Assembly (NCBI RefSeq): GCF_902833055.1
Contig: NZ_CADFEJ010000001.1
Span: 620,001-684,000 of the forward strand
Source: Burkholderia territorii
GTDB taxonomy: Bacteria > Pseudomonadota > Gammaproteobacteria > Burkholderiales > Burkholderiaceae
Direction of reading: 5' to 3'
DNA: 64,000 nt
Under the pieces are notes generated by a model. The model saw only the letters and a list, made by a program, of their open reading frames with translations. It searched no databases and was not told where the DNA came from. Each line of letters opens with the position of its first letter. Position 1 is the stretch's first letter. Both the position numbers and the translations under genes were made by a program. Positions 17,307 through 24,945 of this stretch are shown piece by piece.

Positions 17307-17326
17307 CTGGTATAGATTTGATCCAG
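17307..17326. promoter_or_regulatory. candidate GntR operator 3 (CTGGT-N10-TCCAG)
   Basis: It matches operators 1 and 2 at all outer positions except one (TCCA for ACCA). It lies in the 248-bp divergent region between the GntR gene and the reductase gene, so it could control both. Confidence 0.5.
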
Positions 17327-17416
17327 AACGGCTGCCGTGTCGATCATCGACAGCCGCCATGGCGAGCGCGTGCTGCGCGGTCGTCCACGCCCACCGATGC
17401 AAAACCGACCGATACG

Positions 17417-18352
17417 ATGACCGCTCTCTCCCGGATCCCCGCTTTCGATGCCGCCGAAACGGCAGCGCTGCTCGACTATCCCGCACTGCTCGCCACGCTC
17501 GCCCGCACCGTCGCCGAATACGCGGCAGGCGAGATCGTCAGCCCCGAACGGCTGGTCGTGCCGCTGCAGGCGGGCGGCGTGATGCTGTCGATGCCGTCGA
17601 GCGCACGCGACCTCGCGAGCCACAAGCTCGTGAACGTGTGCCCCGGCAACGGCGCGCGCGGACTGCCGACGATCCTCGGCCAGGTGAGCGCGTACGACGC
17701 GACGACGGGCGCGCTGCGCTTCGTGCTCGACGGCCCGACGGTCACCGGGCGCCGCACGGCGGCCGTTACCGCGCTCGGCATCCAGGCGCTGCACGGCGCC
17801 GCGCCGCGCGACATCCTGCTGATCGGCACCGGCAAGCAGGCGGCCAATCACGCGGAGGCGCTCGCGGCGATCTTTCCGGATGCACGGCTGCACGTGCGCG
17901 GCTCGCGCGCAGACAGCGCGGCCGCGTTCTGTGCCGCGCACCGCGCACAGGCGCCGCGGCTCGTGCCGCTCGACGGCGACGCGATTCCCGATGCGATCGA
18001 CGTCGTCGTCACGCTGACGACGAGCCGCACGCCCGTCTATCGCGAAGCCGCGCGCGAAGGCCGCCTCGTGGTCGGCGTCGGCGCGTTCACCGCGGATGCC
18101 GCCGAAATCGACGCCGACACCGTGCGGCACAGCCGGCTCGTCGTCGACGATCCGGCCGGTGCGCGCCATGAGGCCGGCGACCTGATCGTCGCGCAGGTCG
18201 ACTGGCAGCGGGTCGCGTCGCTCGCCGACGTGCTGCGCGGCACGTTCGAGCGCAGCGGGCCGCTGCTGTTCAAGACGGTCGGTTGCGCGGCCTGGGATCT
18301 GGCCGCATGCCGCACGGCCCGCGACGCGCTGGACGCGCGCGCGGCCGGCTGA
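17417..18352 (+). CDS. lhpI: ornithine cyclodeaminase family protein, probable delta1-pyrroline-2-carboxylate reductase
   Basis: A 311-residue soluble NAD(P)-dependent enzyme of the ornithine cyclodeaminase/mu-crystallin family. The Rossmann motif is ILLIGTGKQAANHAEAL (about 135-152). A conserved upstream segment, GPTVTGRRTAAVTALG, precedes it, and the later VGAFTADAAEIDADTV is also family-typical. Family members include pyrroline-2-carboxylate reductases that make L-proline. Linkage to the dehydratase and its regulator supports this role over true ornithine cyclodeaminase. It is divergent from the GntR gene. The ATG at 17417 has only a weak ribosome binding site. Confidence 0.85.
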   Translation: MTALSRIPAFDAAETAALLDYPALLATLARTVAEYAAGEIVSPERLVVPLQAGGVMLSMPSSARDLASHKLVNVCPGNGARGLPTILGQVSAYDATTGALRFVLDGPTVTGRRTAAVTALGIQALHGAAPRDILLIGTGKQAANHAEALAAIFPDARLHVRGSRADSAAAFCAAHRAQAPRLVPLDGDAIPDAIDVVVTLTTSRTPVYREAAREGRLVVGVGAFTADAAEIDADTVRHSRLVVDDPAGARHEAGDLIVAQVDWQRVASLADVLRGTFERSGPLLFKTVGCAAWDLAACRTARDALDARAAG

Positions 18353-18432
18353 TTGCGCGGCGGCAACGGTCCGCCGCCATCTGAGCGGGGCTGCCCGGTA
18401 TCGTCGGGCGCGCCACCTCGCCTCTTTCCCGT

Positions 18433-18476
18433 ACGCGTTGTAGGAAACGCCCTACAACGCGTCGCCACGGCCTACA
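18433..18476. promoter_or_regulatory. 12-bp inverted repeat plus extra half-site upstream of receiver gene
   Basis: Arms ACGCGTTGTAGG (18433-18444) and CCTACAACGCGT (18451-18462) enclose AAACGC. A further CCTACA half-site lies at 18471-18476, exactly 20 bp from the previous one. The core TGTAGG-N6-CCTACA resembles the spacing of sites bound by LuxR/NarL-type response regulators (compare the known GacA-type TGTAAG-N6-CTTACA). It could alternatively be a terminator for lhpI, but there is no T-run. It lies 70 bp upstream of the receiver-fnr pair. Confidence 0.55.
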
Positions 18477-18531
18477 CAAACTTCCAGTTCGGCCGATTTC
18501 ATTTTCGGCGGCGCAACACGATACTGCCGGC

Positions 18532-18939
18532 ATGAATGCCAGCCTGTCGCCCGCCGTCGCACTTCGGGTTTTTCTCGTCGATCACGCCATTGCCGTCCGG
18601 CAACGGATCGCGCTGCTCGTCGGCGCGATTCGCGGCGTCGTGGTCGTCGGCGAAGCGGAAGACGGCGAGGACGCATTGACGCATATCCGCGGCAGCCACG
18701 CGGACGTCGTGATCGTCGACCTGCGGCTCGCCGACGGCAGCGGCCTCGACCTGATCGGGATGCTGTCGAAGGCCGTGCCGCGGATCGTCACGATCGTGCT
18801 GACCAACCATTCGGCGCCGGCATTCAGGGAGGCATGCGCGACGGCAGGAGCGGACTACTTCTTCGACAAGACCGCCGAATTCGACGCCGCATGCCACGTC
18901 ATCGAATCCCTGGTGCGCGCTCATGCGCATCACCCCTGA
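18532..18939 (+). CDS. single-domain response regulator (receiver only)
   Basis: A 135-residue protein that is a CheY-like receiver and nothing more. The phospho-acceptor Asp lies in VIVDLRLADGSG, with Thr/Ser in VLTNHSAP and Lys in YFFDKTAE. No DNA-binding domain follows. It ends 17 bp before the Fnr-type gene and shares its direction, so both are probably one transcript. Such receivers can act as phosphate sinks or protein-protein switches; its kinase and target are unknown. The strong palindrome upstream is probably its control site. Confidence 0.88.
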   Translation: MNASLSPAVALRVFLVDHAIAVRQRIALLVGAIRGVVVVGEAEDGEDALTHIRGSHADVVIVDLRLADGSGLDLIGMLSKAVPRIVTIVLTNHSAPAFREACATAGADYFFDKTAEFDAACHVIESLVRAHAHHP

Positions 18940-18956
18940 CCGAGACGGAGTGACTC

Positions 18957-19736
18957 ATGTCCACAGCCACCGCCTGCGCCGCCGCCCCATCCGTCGCGCC
19001 TCGGCCATCGATTCCGCTTCATTCGATCGCGCGTAACGACGGCGCGAAGCATCCCGCCGCGCGCTGCTCGGCTTGCCTGATGCGCTCGCTGTGCCTGCCG
19101 CCGGACCTGACCGCCGCCGAATACGGCCGACTCGACGCGATCATCTGTTCGACGCGCCAGGTTCGCCAGGGCGATGCGCTGTTCCGCAACGACGATCCGT
19201 TTCACAGCATCTACGCCGTGCGCGCCGGCTCGTTCAAGACGGTCATGATGCATCGCGACGGCCGCGAGCACGTGACCGGCTTCCAGATCGCCGGCGAAAC
19301 GCTCGGCATGGACGGCATCGGCGGCGGCCAGCACTGCTGCGACGCGATCGCGCTCGAGGACAGCGTCGTATGCGTGATCCCGTTCGGCGCACTGGAGGCC
19401 GCGTGCCGCGAAATGAAGCCGATGCAGCATTTCATCTACCAGATGCTGAGCAGCGAGATCGTCCGCGAGTCGAGCCAGATGCTGCTGCTCGGCACGATGT
19501 CGGCCGAGCAGCGCGTCGCGCATTTCCTGCTGAACCTGTCGTCGCGCTTCGAGGCGCGCGGCTATTCGCCGTCGGAATTCAACCTGCGGATGACGCGTGA
19601 GGAAATCGGCTGCTATCTCGGCATGAAGCTCGAGACCGTCAGCCGGATGTTCTCGCGGTTCCATCGGGATGCGCTCGTCGAAACGCGCGGCAAGCGCGTG
19701 CGGATCATCGATGCCGAGGCGCTCGCGCAGGTGTGA
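18957..19736 (+). CDS. fnr: Fnr-type oxygen-responsive transcription regulator
   Basis: A 259-residue Crp/Fnr protein. It keeps the four cysteines of an oxygen-labile [4Fe-4S] cluster: Cys37, Cys40 and Cys46 in CSACLMRSLCLP (C-x2-C-x5-C, as in E. coli Fnr), and Cys139 in SVVCVIPF. The cyclic-nucleotide-like domain is followed by a winged helix (TREEIGCYLGMKLETVSRMF). Its recognition helix E-T-V-S-R is that of Fnr proteins that bind TTGAT-N4-ATCAA. It should activate genes at low oxygen. Fnr-like boxes in this window occur at 1608, 6143 and 20875. Cotranscription with the receiver gene is likely. Confidence 0.95.
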   Translation: MSTATACAAAPSVAPRPSIPLHSIARNDGAKHPAARCSACLMRSLCLPPDLTAAEYGRLDAIICSTRQVRQGDALFRNDDPFHSIYAVRAGSFKTVMMHRDGREHVTGFQIAGETLGMDGIGGGQHCCDAIALEDSVVCVIPFGALEAACREMKPMQHFIYQMLSSEIVRESSQMLLLGTMSAEQRVAHFLLNLSSRFEARGYSPSEFNLRMTREEIGCYLGMKLETVSRMFSRFHRDALVETRGKRVRIIDAEALAQV

Positions 19737-19754
19737 CGCACGGCGCGTCGCGCG

Positions 19755-20108
19755 TCATTGCAAGGTGGCGCCCGGCGGGACCGCATGCAGCGCGATCGCT
19801 TCGGATTCGCCGGCCTGCCCGGCGGACAATGCCTGCTCGGCCTGCGCGAACACGCGGCCGAGCACCTCGATCACGTCGTCGCCGGTGCCGCGCGGCGGCG
19901 CTATCGGCGAGCGGCCGCGCACGGCCAGCTCGAGCCGCACGTCGTAGATCGGGCGGCCATCCGCGCGCGGGCGCGATTCGATCACCAGGCGGCAATCTTC
20001 CAGCCGTGCGCGGAACCGTTCCAGCCGCACCAGCTGCACCGCCGCTTCCGCTTCCAGCGCGGCGGAACCCGCGAATCCGACGCAGACGATCTGCATGCCC
20101 ACGCCCAT
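19755..20108 (-). CDS. small protein, possible HPF/RaiA-like ribosome-associated factor
   Basis: A 117-residue cytoplasmic protein. After MGVGMQIVCVGFAG come a helix and strands (RLEDCRLVIESRPRADGRPI; YDVRLELAVRGRS), then an Asp-rich turn and a final helix (DDVIEVLGRVFAQAEQAL). This order resembles the beta-alpha-beta-beta-beta-alpha fold of hibernation-promoting factors, but the match is weak and basic RNA-contact residues are few. The start at 20108 has GGAGGAG upstream. It is the last gene of a minus-strand set downstream of an Fnr-like promoter, a plausible setting for a hibernation factor. It converges on fnr with an 18-bp gap. Confidence 0.6.
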   Translation of the reverse strand: MGVGMQIVCVGFAGSAALEAEAAVQLVRLERFRARLEDCRLVIESRPRADGRPIYDVRLELAVRGRSPIAPPRGTGDDVIEVLGRVFAQAEQALSAGQAGESEAIALHAVPPGATLQ

Positions 20109-20278
20109 GGCGCTCCTCCCGTCGGCGTCGCCGTTCGCCGACGGCGTTGCCTGTTCCTGTGTCGTCGTGCCACGGTGTCCCGCGCGCGGCACGATCCCGC
20201 GTCATGCAGCGCGATGACGGCCGCGGCGATTACTGCCCTGGCAGCCTTGCATCCACGCTTCGATCGGCACGATGCGGT

Positions 20279-20518
20279 TCATACGCTGAATGTCTGCGAC
20301 GCCTTCATTTCGATCCACGTCATGCCGGCCCGCAACCCTTCGATCGCAGCCTCGTGCTCGGTCGGGTATGCATGGCTGTGCTCGAACGTGTGGTGAAAGC
20401 GCGCTGCGCCCGTGCCGTGCTCGACGGTCACGCGGCAGCGAAACTCGCCGGATTCGCACGGCCGCGTCTCGATCTCGACCGACCAGTCGCGCTCATGAAT
20501 CGTGCCTTGCAGTGTCAT
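20279..20518 (-). CDS. hypothetical 79-residue protein in the Fnr-linked cluster
   Basis: I do not recognise the family. The protein is a compact alpha/beta sequence rich in His and Glu (RVTVEHGTGAARFHHTFEHS) ending in a helix EAAIEGLRAGMTWIEMKAS. It has no signal peptide and no membrane segment. A good AGGAGG ribosome binding site lies before the ATG at 20518, and it starts 16 bp after the DUF1488 gene in the same direction. This supports a real gene within one operon. Confidence 0.75.
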   Translation of the reverse strand: MTLQGTIHERDWSVEIETRPCESGEFRCRVTVEHGTGAARFHHTFEHSHAYPTEHEAAIEGLRAGMTWIEMKASQTFSV

Positions 20519-20534
20519 GCGTCCTCCTGCGGTA

Positions 20535-20810
20535 TCAGTCATCCATCCTGAAGTGACCGCTGTGCAGCAACACCGGCCGGCCGCCGATTTCGTCGAGCAT
20601 CCGTCGCGCCATCGCCTCGATCGCCGGCCGGTGTGCGTCGAACGCATCCAGCAAATCCCGTTCGAGCAACGACGGCGCGCCGAAATGGTCTTCCAGCGCT
20701 TCGGCCGTAATCGCGCACTGCACGCAGCGTCCGTCGACCAGCGCCGAAAACGCGACGACCAGATCGCGTGCGCAATATTCGGGCGGTTCCGGTGGAAAGG
20801 CTATCTGCAT
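20535..20810 (-). CDS. DUF1488 family protein
   Basis: A 91-residue soluble protein of the DUF1488 type: MQIAFPPEPPEYCARDLVVA at the start, FSALVDGRCVQCAITAEALE and DHFGA in the middle, and a final helix/strand (MARRMLDEIGGRPVLLHSGH). The family function is unknown. It heads a group with the 79-residue protein and the HPF-like protein. Its promoter (20848-20888) carries an Fnr-like box at the class II position, suggesting induction by oxygen limitation. Confidence 0.85.
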   Translation of the reverse strand: MQIAFPPEPPEYCARDLVVAFSALVDGRCVQCAITAEALEDHFGAPSLLERDLLDAFDAHRPAIEAMARRMLDEIGGRPVLLHSGHFRMDD

Positions 20811-20847
20811 CTATCCGCCTGTCATCGTCGGGACGATTCATGACGTG

Positions 20848-20888
20848 AGCATAACGGGCCGTGCCGCCGCACGCTTGACCCACGTCAA
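20848..20888 (-). promoter_or_regulatory. Fnr-class promoter of the DUF1488 cluster
   Basis: TTGAC-CCAC-GTCAA (20875-20888) is centred at 20881.5, with TATGCT at 20848-20853 on the minus strand. The distance from box centre to the -10 (28.5 bp) and the -10 sequence are identical to those upstream of the Usp gene at 1433. The leader to the DUF1488 start is about 30 nt. Confidence 0.62.
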
Positions 20889-20940
20889 CCGGTTCGCTGC
20901 ACCGCGCGACGCGTGCACCGTCGTGCCGCCCGGCAGGCGT

Positions 20941-21339
20941 TCAGCGCGCGTCGGCGTCGAGCGCCGCACCGCGCTCGGCGAGCAGTTCGCGCAGCACGCT
21001 GCGATGGCAGCGGCGTTCGTCCTCGCAATAGCAGCCGATCGAAAACGCGCTCGTGGCCGACAGCGCGGCGAGCAGGTCCAGCACCTTCGGTGCGTCGCCA
21101 TGCGCCATCTCGGCACGGAAGTGGCGCGTGAACGCGCGCCATTCGGCGTCGGTTTCGGCGGCCTGCGCCTGCGCGACCAGTTCGGGGCTCGGCGACAGCG
21201 TCGGCAGCCATACATCATAGTAGTCGCGCGATGCGAATTCCGCCTTGGGTACGCCGCGCGGCGGCCGCCGCACCGTGCCGATCCTCACGCCCTCGCCGGC
21301 CGCGCGCGGCGAGCCGAGCCGTACGATCCGAATAGCCAT
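20941..21339 (-). CDS. DUF488 (YeaO-like) protein
   Basis: A 132-residue cytoplasmic protein of the DUF488 family. It has the typical RIVRLGSPRAAGEGVRIGTV start, the aromatic DYYDVWLPTLSPS segment and the conserved cysteine region IGCYCEDERRCHRSVL near the C-terminus. Function is unknown. Conserved cysteines and histidines suggest metal or nucleic-acid-related chemistry, but this is speculative. It stands between the Fnr-like promoter and the terminator of the aminotransferase gene. Confidence 0.85.
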   Translation of the reverse strand: MAIRIVRLGSPRAAGEGVRIGTVRRPPRGVPKAEFASRDYYDVWLPTLSPSPELVAQAQAAETDAEWRAFTRHFRAEMAHGDAPKVLDLLAALSATSAFSIGCYCEDERRCHRSVLRELLAERGAALDADAR

Positions 21340-21401
21340 GCCGCTCCTTCATCATGCGTTCGATCCGACATCGTACCGCCGCGCCGCCGCCGCGCAACAA
21401 A

Positions 21402-21436
21402 AAACCGGCTGCCTCCGCGAAGGAGACAGCCGGTTT
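21402..21436 (-). terminator. rho-independent terminator of the aroP-tyrB operon
   Basis: The stem AACCGGCTG-x-CTCC pairs with GGAG-x-CAGCCGGTT around GCGA, followed on the minus strand by six T. It lies 34 bp beyond the aminotransferase stop codon. Confidence 0.88.
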
Positions 21437-21469
21437 CGGCGATGCGCTCGTGCGCCCGAGGGCGCGCCG

Positions 21470-22672
21470 TCAGACGCCGCTCTTCAGCACCTTGCCGATC
21501 GCATCCGCGACGATGCCGACGTTCGAATCGTTCAGCCCCGCGACGCACATGCGCCCCGAACGCAGGATGTACACGCCGTGCACTTCGCGCAGCGCCTCGA
21601 CCTGCGATTCGGTCAGGCCCGTGTACGTGAACATCCCGCGCTGCTTCACGTAGCGCGTCAGCGCTTCACCGCTGACGTGGTCGCGCAGGCCGTCGTGGAT
21701 CGACTGGCGCATCCGCGCGATGCGGCGGCACATCGCGGCCAGCTCTTCCTCCCACTGCTTGCGCAGCGCGGGCGTGTTCAGCACGGTCGCCACGACCTTC
21801 GCGCCGTAGGTCTGCGGGTTGCTGTAGTTCGAGCGCACCGCGCCGGCCAACTGGCCCAGCACGCGCTCGGCCGCGGCCGCATCCTCGCAGACGACGCTCA
21901 GGCCGCCGACACGCTCGCCGTACAGCGAGAAATTCTTCGAGAACGAGTTCGCGACGAGCGCCGGCACGCCGCGGCGGGCCAGTTCGCGCACCGCGAACGC
22001 GTCCGCGTCGAGGCCCGCGCCGAAGCCCTGGTACGCCATGTCGACGAACGGCAGCAGCCCGCGCGCCTCGATCACGTCGATCAGCTTCTCCCACTGGCCT
22101 TCGTCGAGATCGACACCGGTCGGGTTATGGCAGCACGCGTGCAGCAGCACGACGCTGCGCGCCGGCAGCGCGTCGATCGCCGCGAGCATCGCGTCGAACT
22201 TCAAGCCGCCGGTCGCTTCGTCGTAGTACGGGTACGTGTTCACCGTGAAGCCCGCGCGCTCGAAGATGAAGCGGTGGTTTTCCCAGCTCGGGTCGCTCAG
22301 CCACACCTGCGCATCGGGGAAGTAGCGCTTCAGGAAATCGGCGCCCACCTTCAGCGCGCCCGAGCCGCCGAGCGTCTGCACGGTCGCGATGCGGCCGGCC
22401 GCGCGCGCCGGATGATCGGCGCCGAACACGAGCGCCTGCACGGCATCGCGATACGCGGCGAGGCCGACCATCGGCAGGTAGGGTTTCGGCCCGTGGTCGC
22501 GCTGCAGCGCGGTTTCGGCTTCGCGCACGGCACCCATCACGGGAATCCGGCCTTCGGCATCGAAATAGATGCCGATGCTCAGGTTGACCTTCTGCTCGCG
22601 CGGATCTTTCTGGAAGTTCTCGTTGAGCGTCAGGATCGGATCGCCCGGGTACGCGTCGATGTGTTCGAACAT
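21470..22672 (-). CDS. tyrB: aromatic amino acid aminotransferase
   Basis: A 400-residue PLP enzyme of the class I aspartate/tyrosine aminotransferase group. The start MFEHIDAYPGDPILTLNENF is typical of TyrB/AspC. The Schiff-base lysine is in NSFSKNFSLYGERVG, with HNPTG (CCHNPTGVDL) and the carboxylate-binding arginine near SGRMCVAGL. It transfers amino groups between aromatic amino acids (or aspartate) and 2-oxoglutarate. The gene lies 43 bp after the aromatic permease gene in the same direction, with a strong terminator behind. Pairing with an AroP-type permease and a divergent Lrp regulator favours the aromatic assignment. Confidence 0.92.
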   Translation of the reverse strand: MFEHIDAYPGDPILTLNENFQKDPREQKVNLSIGIYFDAEGRIPVMGAVREAETALQRDHGPKPYLPMVGLAAYRDAVQALVFGADHPARAAGRIATVQTLGGSGALKVGADFLKRYFPDAQVWLSDPSWENHRFIFERAGFTVNTYPYYDEATGGLKFDAMLAAIDALPARSVVLLHACCHNPTGVDLDEGQWEKLIDVIEARGLLPFVDMAYQGFGAGLDADAFAVRELARRGVPALVANSFSKNFSLYGERVGGLSVVCEDAAAAERVLGQLAGAVRSNYSNPQTYGAKVVATVLNTPALRKQWEEELAAMCRRIARMRQSIHDGLRDHVSGEALTRYVKQRGMFTYTGLTESQVEALREVHGVYILRSGRMCVAGLNDSNVGIVADAIGKVLKSGV

Positions 22673-22715
22673 GGCTATGTCGGTCTCGTTTGGAAGAAGG
22701 GTCGTGTTGTCCGTG

Positions 22716-24101
22716 TCAGCCGGCGGACGCGCCGTCGCGGATCGCGTAGCCCGCATTCTTCTGACGGAAGCGATACCCGACCGCGAGCACCGCGAGCCAT
22801 ACGGGAATCAGGTACACCGACAGGCGGAGATCCGGCGTCAGGTACATCACGACGAGAATGCCGGCCATGAACGCCAGGCACAGGTAATTCGTGAAAGGAT
22901 AGCCCAGACTGCGGAAGAAAGTCTGCTCTCCGGCGATGCGCTTGGCCTGGCGGAACTTCAGGTGGATCAGCGTGATCATCGCCCAGTTGATGATCAGCGC
23001 CGACACGACGAGGCCCATCAGCACCTCGAACGCCTTGCCCGGCATGAAGTAGTTGACCAGCACGCACACGCCGGTCGCGAGCGCCGACGCGCCGAGCGCG
23101 GCAAGCGGAATGCCGCGCTTGTTCACCGAGCACAGCACCCTCGGCGCATTGCCCTGCTTCGCGAGGCCGAACAGCATCCGGCTGTTGCTGTACACGCCGC
23201 TGTTGTAGACCGACAGCGCGGCCGTCAGCACGACGACGTTCAGCACGTTGGCGACCACGTTGCTGCTCAGCGCGTGAAAGATCAGCACGAACGGGCTGCC
23301 GCCGGTGACGACCTTCTCCCACGGATACAGCGACAGCAGCACGGCGAGCGCGCCGATGTAGAAAATCAGGATCCGGTAAATGACCTGGTTGGTCGCGCGC
23401 GGAATGCTGTGCTTCGGATCGTCGGCCTCGGCCGCGGTGATGCCGATCAGCTCCAGCCCGCCGAACGAGAACATGATCGCCGCCATCGACATCACGAGGC
23501 CCGACACGCCGTTCGGGAAGAAACCGCCGTGCTGCCACAGGTTCGCGATGCTCGCTTCCGGCCCTGCATGACCGCTCGCGAGCAGCCAGCCGCCGAAGCC
23601 GATCATCCCGATGATCGCGGCGACCTTGATGATCGAGAACCAGAATTCCGTTTCGCCGTACGATTTCACGCTCGCCAGGTTCAGCAGGTTGATCGCGACG
23701 AAGAACACGAGCGCCGACACCCAGGTCGGCACGCCGGGCCACCAGTACTGCACGTAGATCCCGACGGCCGACAGCTCGGCCATGCTGACGAGGATGTACA
23801 GCACCCAGTAGTTCCAGCCGGACAGGAAACCGGTGAAGTGGCCGACGTACTTGTCGGCGAAGTAGCTGAACGAGCCGGCGACGGGCTCGTCGACGACCAT
23901 CTCGCCGAGCTGGCGCATGATGAAGAACGCGACGATGCCGGCCACCGCGTAGCCGAGCAGCACGGACGGGCCGGCCATCTTGATCGTCTGCGCGATGCCG
24001 AGGAACAGCCCCGTGCCGAGCGCGCCGCCGAGCGCGATCAGCTGGATGTGCCGGTTCTTCAGCCCCCGCTTGAGGCCGTCCTTCTCGTTTCCAGAAACCA
24101 T
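22716..24101 (-). CDS. aroP: aromatic amino acid permease (APC family, AroP/PheP-like)
   Basis: A 461-residue inner-membrane transporter with 12 hydrophobic segments. The APC signature is HIQLIALGGALGTGLFLGIA, followed by MRQLGEMVVDEPVAGSFSYF and later LELIGITAAEADDP, all very close to AroP/PheP. The ATG at 24101 has GGAGAAG 3-4 nt upstream. It is the first gene of an operon with the aminotransferase, so imported aromatic amino acids can be transaminated directly. The regulator next door is of the Lrp type, divergently transcribed over 319 bp. Confidence 0.93.
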   Translation of the reverse strand: MVSGNEKDGLKRGLKNRHIQLIALGGALGTGLFLGIAQTIKMAGPSVLLGYAVAGIVAFFIMRQLGEMVVDEPVAGSFSYFADKYVGHFTGFLSGWNYWVLYILVSMAELSAVGIYVQYWWPGVPTWVSALVFFVAINLLNLASVKSYGETEFWFSIIKVAAIIGMIGFGGWLLASGHAGPEASIANLWQHGGFFPNGVSGLVMSMAAIMFSFGGLELIGITAAEADDPKHSIPRATNQVIYRILIFYIGALAVLLSLYPWEKVVTGGSPFVLIFHALSSNVVANVLNVVVLTAALSVYNSGVYSNSRMLFGLAKQGNAPRVLCSVNKRGIPLAALGASALATGVCVLVNYFMPGKAFEVLMGLVVSALIINWAMITLIHLKFRQAKRIAGEQTFFRSLGYPFTNYLCLAFMAGILVVMYLTPDLRLSVYLIPVWLAVLAVGYRFRQKNAGYAIRDGASAG

Positions 24102-24362
24102 GTCTTCTCCATTCTGCCCGCCTCCGCCGGAAGCGGTGCGGCGCGCCTCGGTGTGCCGGGCGCTGTTTTGCTGTGCCGGCGGCCGTTCGTGGAGCCGCCG
24201 GGTTGGGGACTGCAATCTTCGTGCGGCAACACCCGATTCCTGTCGGCAGGCCCGCCAGACCGGCCGCCGACCGTCGCCCTCGCCCGCATTGCTGCGGACG
24301 CACACGAAAATCCGGCGTCAGTTTAGCGTCGCGACAGCGAAATCGGGTTGCGTAACCCGCTC

Positions 24363-24395
24363 ATGCAAACCCTACATTATGAGATAAGATTGCAT
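24363..24395. promoter_or_regulatory. candidate Lrp-type site in the aroP-lrp divergent region
   Basis: ATGCAA (24363-24368) and TTGCAT (24390-24395) form an inverted pair around an AT-rich core with TACATT (24373-24378), a possible -10 for the Lrp gene. AT-rich, loosely symmetric sites are usual for Lrp/AsnC proteins. Confidence 0.35.
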
Positions 24396-24420
24396 CCGGG
24401 AGACAGATGAGGAAACAAAA

Positions 24421-24894
24421 ATGCCTGAACCGGTTCTCGATCGCATCGATCGCCACTTGTTGTCGGTGCTGCAGGAGAACGGCCGCGCGTCGAACCTCGA
24501 CTTGGCGAAGGCCGTCGGCCTGTCGCCCGCGCAGACGCTGCGGCGCCATCGGCGCCTGGAGGAAATCGGCGCGATCCGCCGTTACGAAACCCGTCTGTGT
24601 CCCGACACGCTCGGGTTCGGCGTCACCGCGTTCGTGCACGTGACGATGGAGCGCGGGCACATCCGAGACCTGTCGAAGTTCCAGAAACTCGTGTCGGATC
24701 TCGCGCAGATCCAGGAATGTTTCTCGGTGACGGGCGATATCGACTATGTGCTGAAGGTGGTCGCGCACGACCTGAAGGGGCTGTCCACGTTCCTGCTCGA
24801 AACGCTGATGCGGATTCCGGGCGTGAGCGGCGTGCATTCCAGCGTGTGCCTCGACGAAATCAAGTGCACAAGCGCGATGCCGGTGGAAAGCTGA
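24421..24894 (+). CDS. Lrp/AsnC-family regulator
   Basis: A 157-residue regulator. The N-terminal helix-turn-helix (LDRIDRHLLSVLQENGRASN, then LDLAKAVGLSPAQTLRRHRR) is followed by a RAM ligand domain. The latter includes CFSVTGDIDYVLKVVAHDLK, the conserved G-D-x-D-Y effector strand. Divergent from the aroP-tyrB operon, it most likely controls it in response to an aromatic amino acid. Weak ribosome binding site (GAGG 8 nt before the ATG). Confidence 0.93.
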   Translation: MPEPVLDRIDRHLLSVLQENGRASNLDLAKAVGLSPAQTLRRHRRLEEIGAIRRYETRLCPDTLGFGVTAFVHVTMERGHIRDLSKFQKLVSDLAQIQECFSVTGDIDYVLKVVAHDLKGLSTFLLETLMRIPGVSGVHSSVCLDEIKCTSAMPVES

Positions 24895-24945
24895 CGCCGC
24901 GCCGTGCGCGCGCCCGCGCGGCGCGCTACGTGCGTGCCGCCGCGC

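Noticed and set aside
17417..18352. True ornithine cyclodeaminase
   Set aside because: The locus context and family branch fit pyrroline-2-carboxylate reductase better; no arginine or ornithine genes are adjacent. Not excluded by sequence alone.
20279..20518. A known toxin-antitoxin partner
   Set aside because: The 79-residue protein has no recognisable toxin or antitoxin motif and shares a promoter with metabolic-type small proteins.
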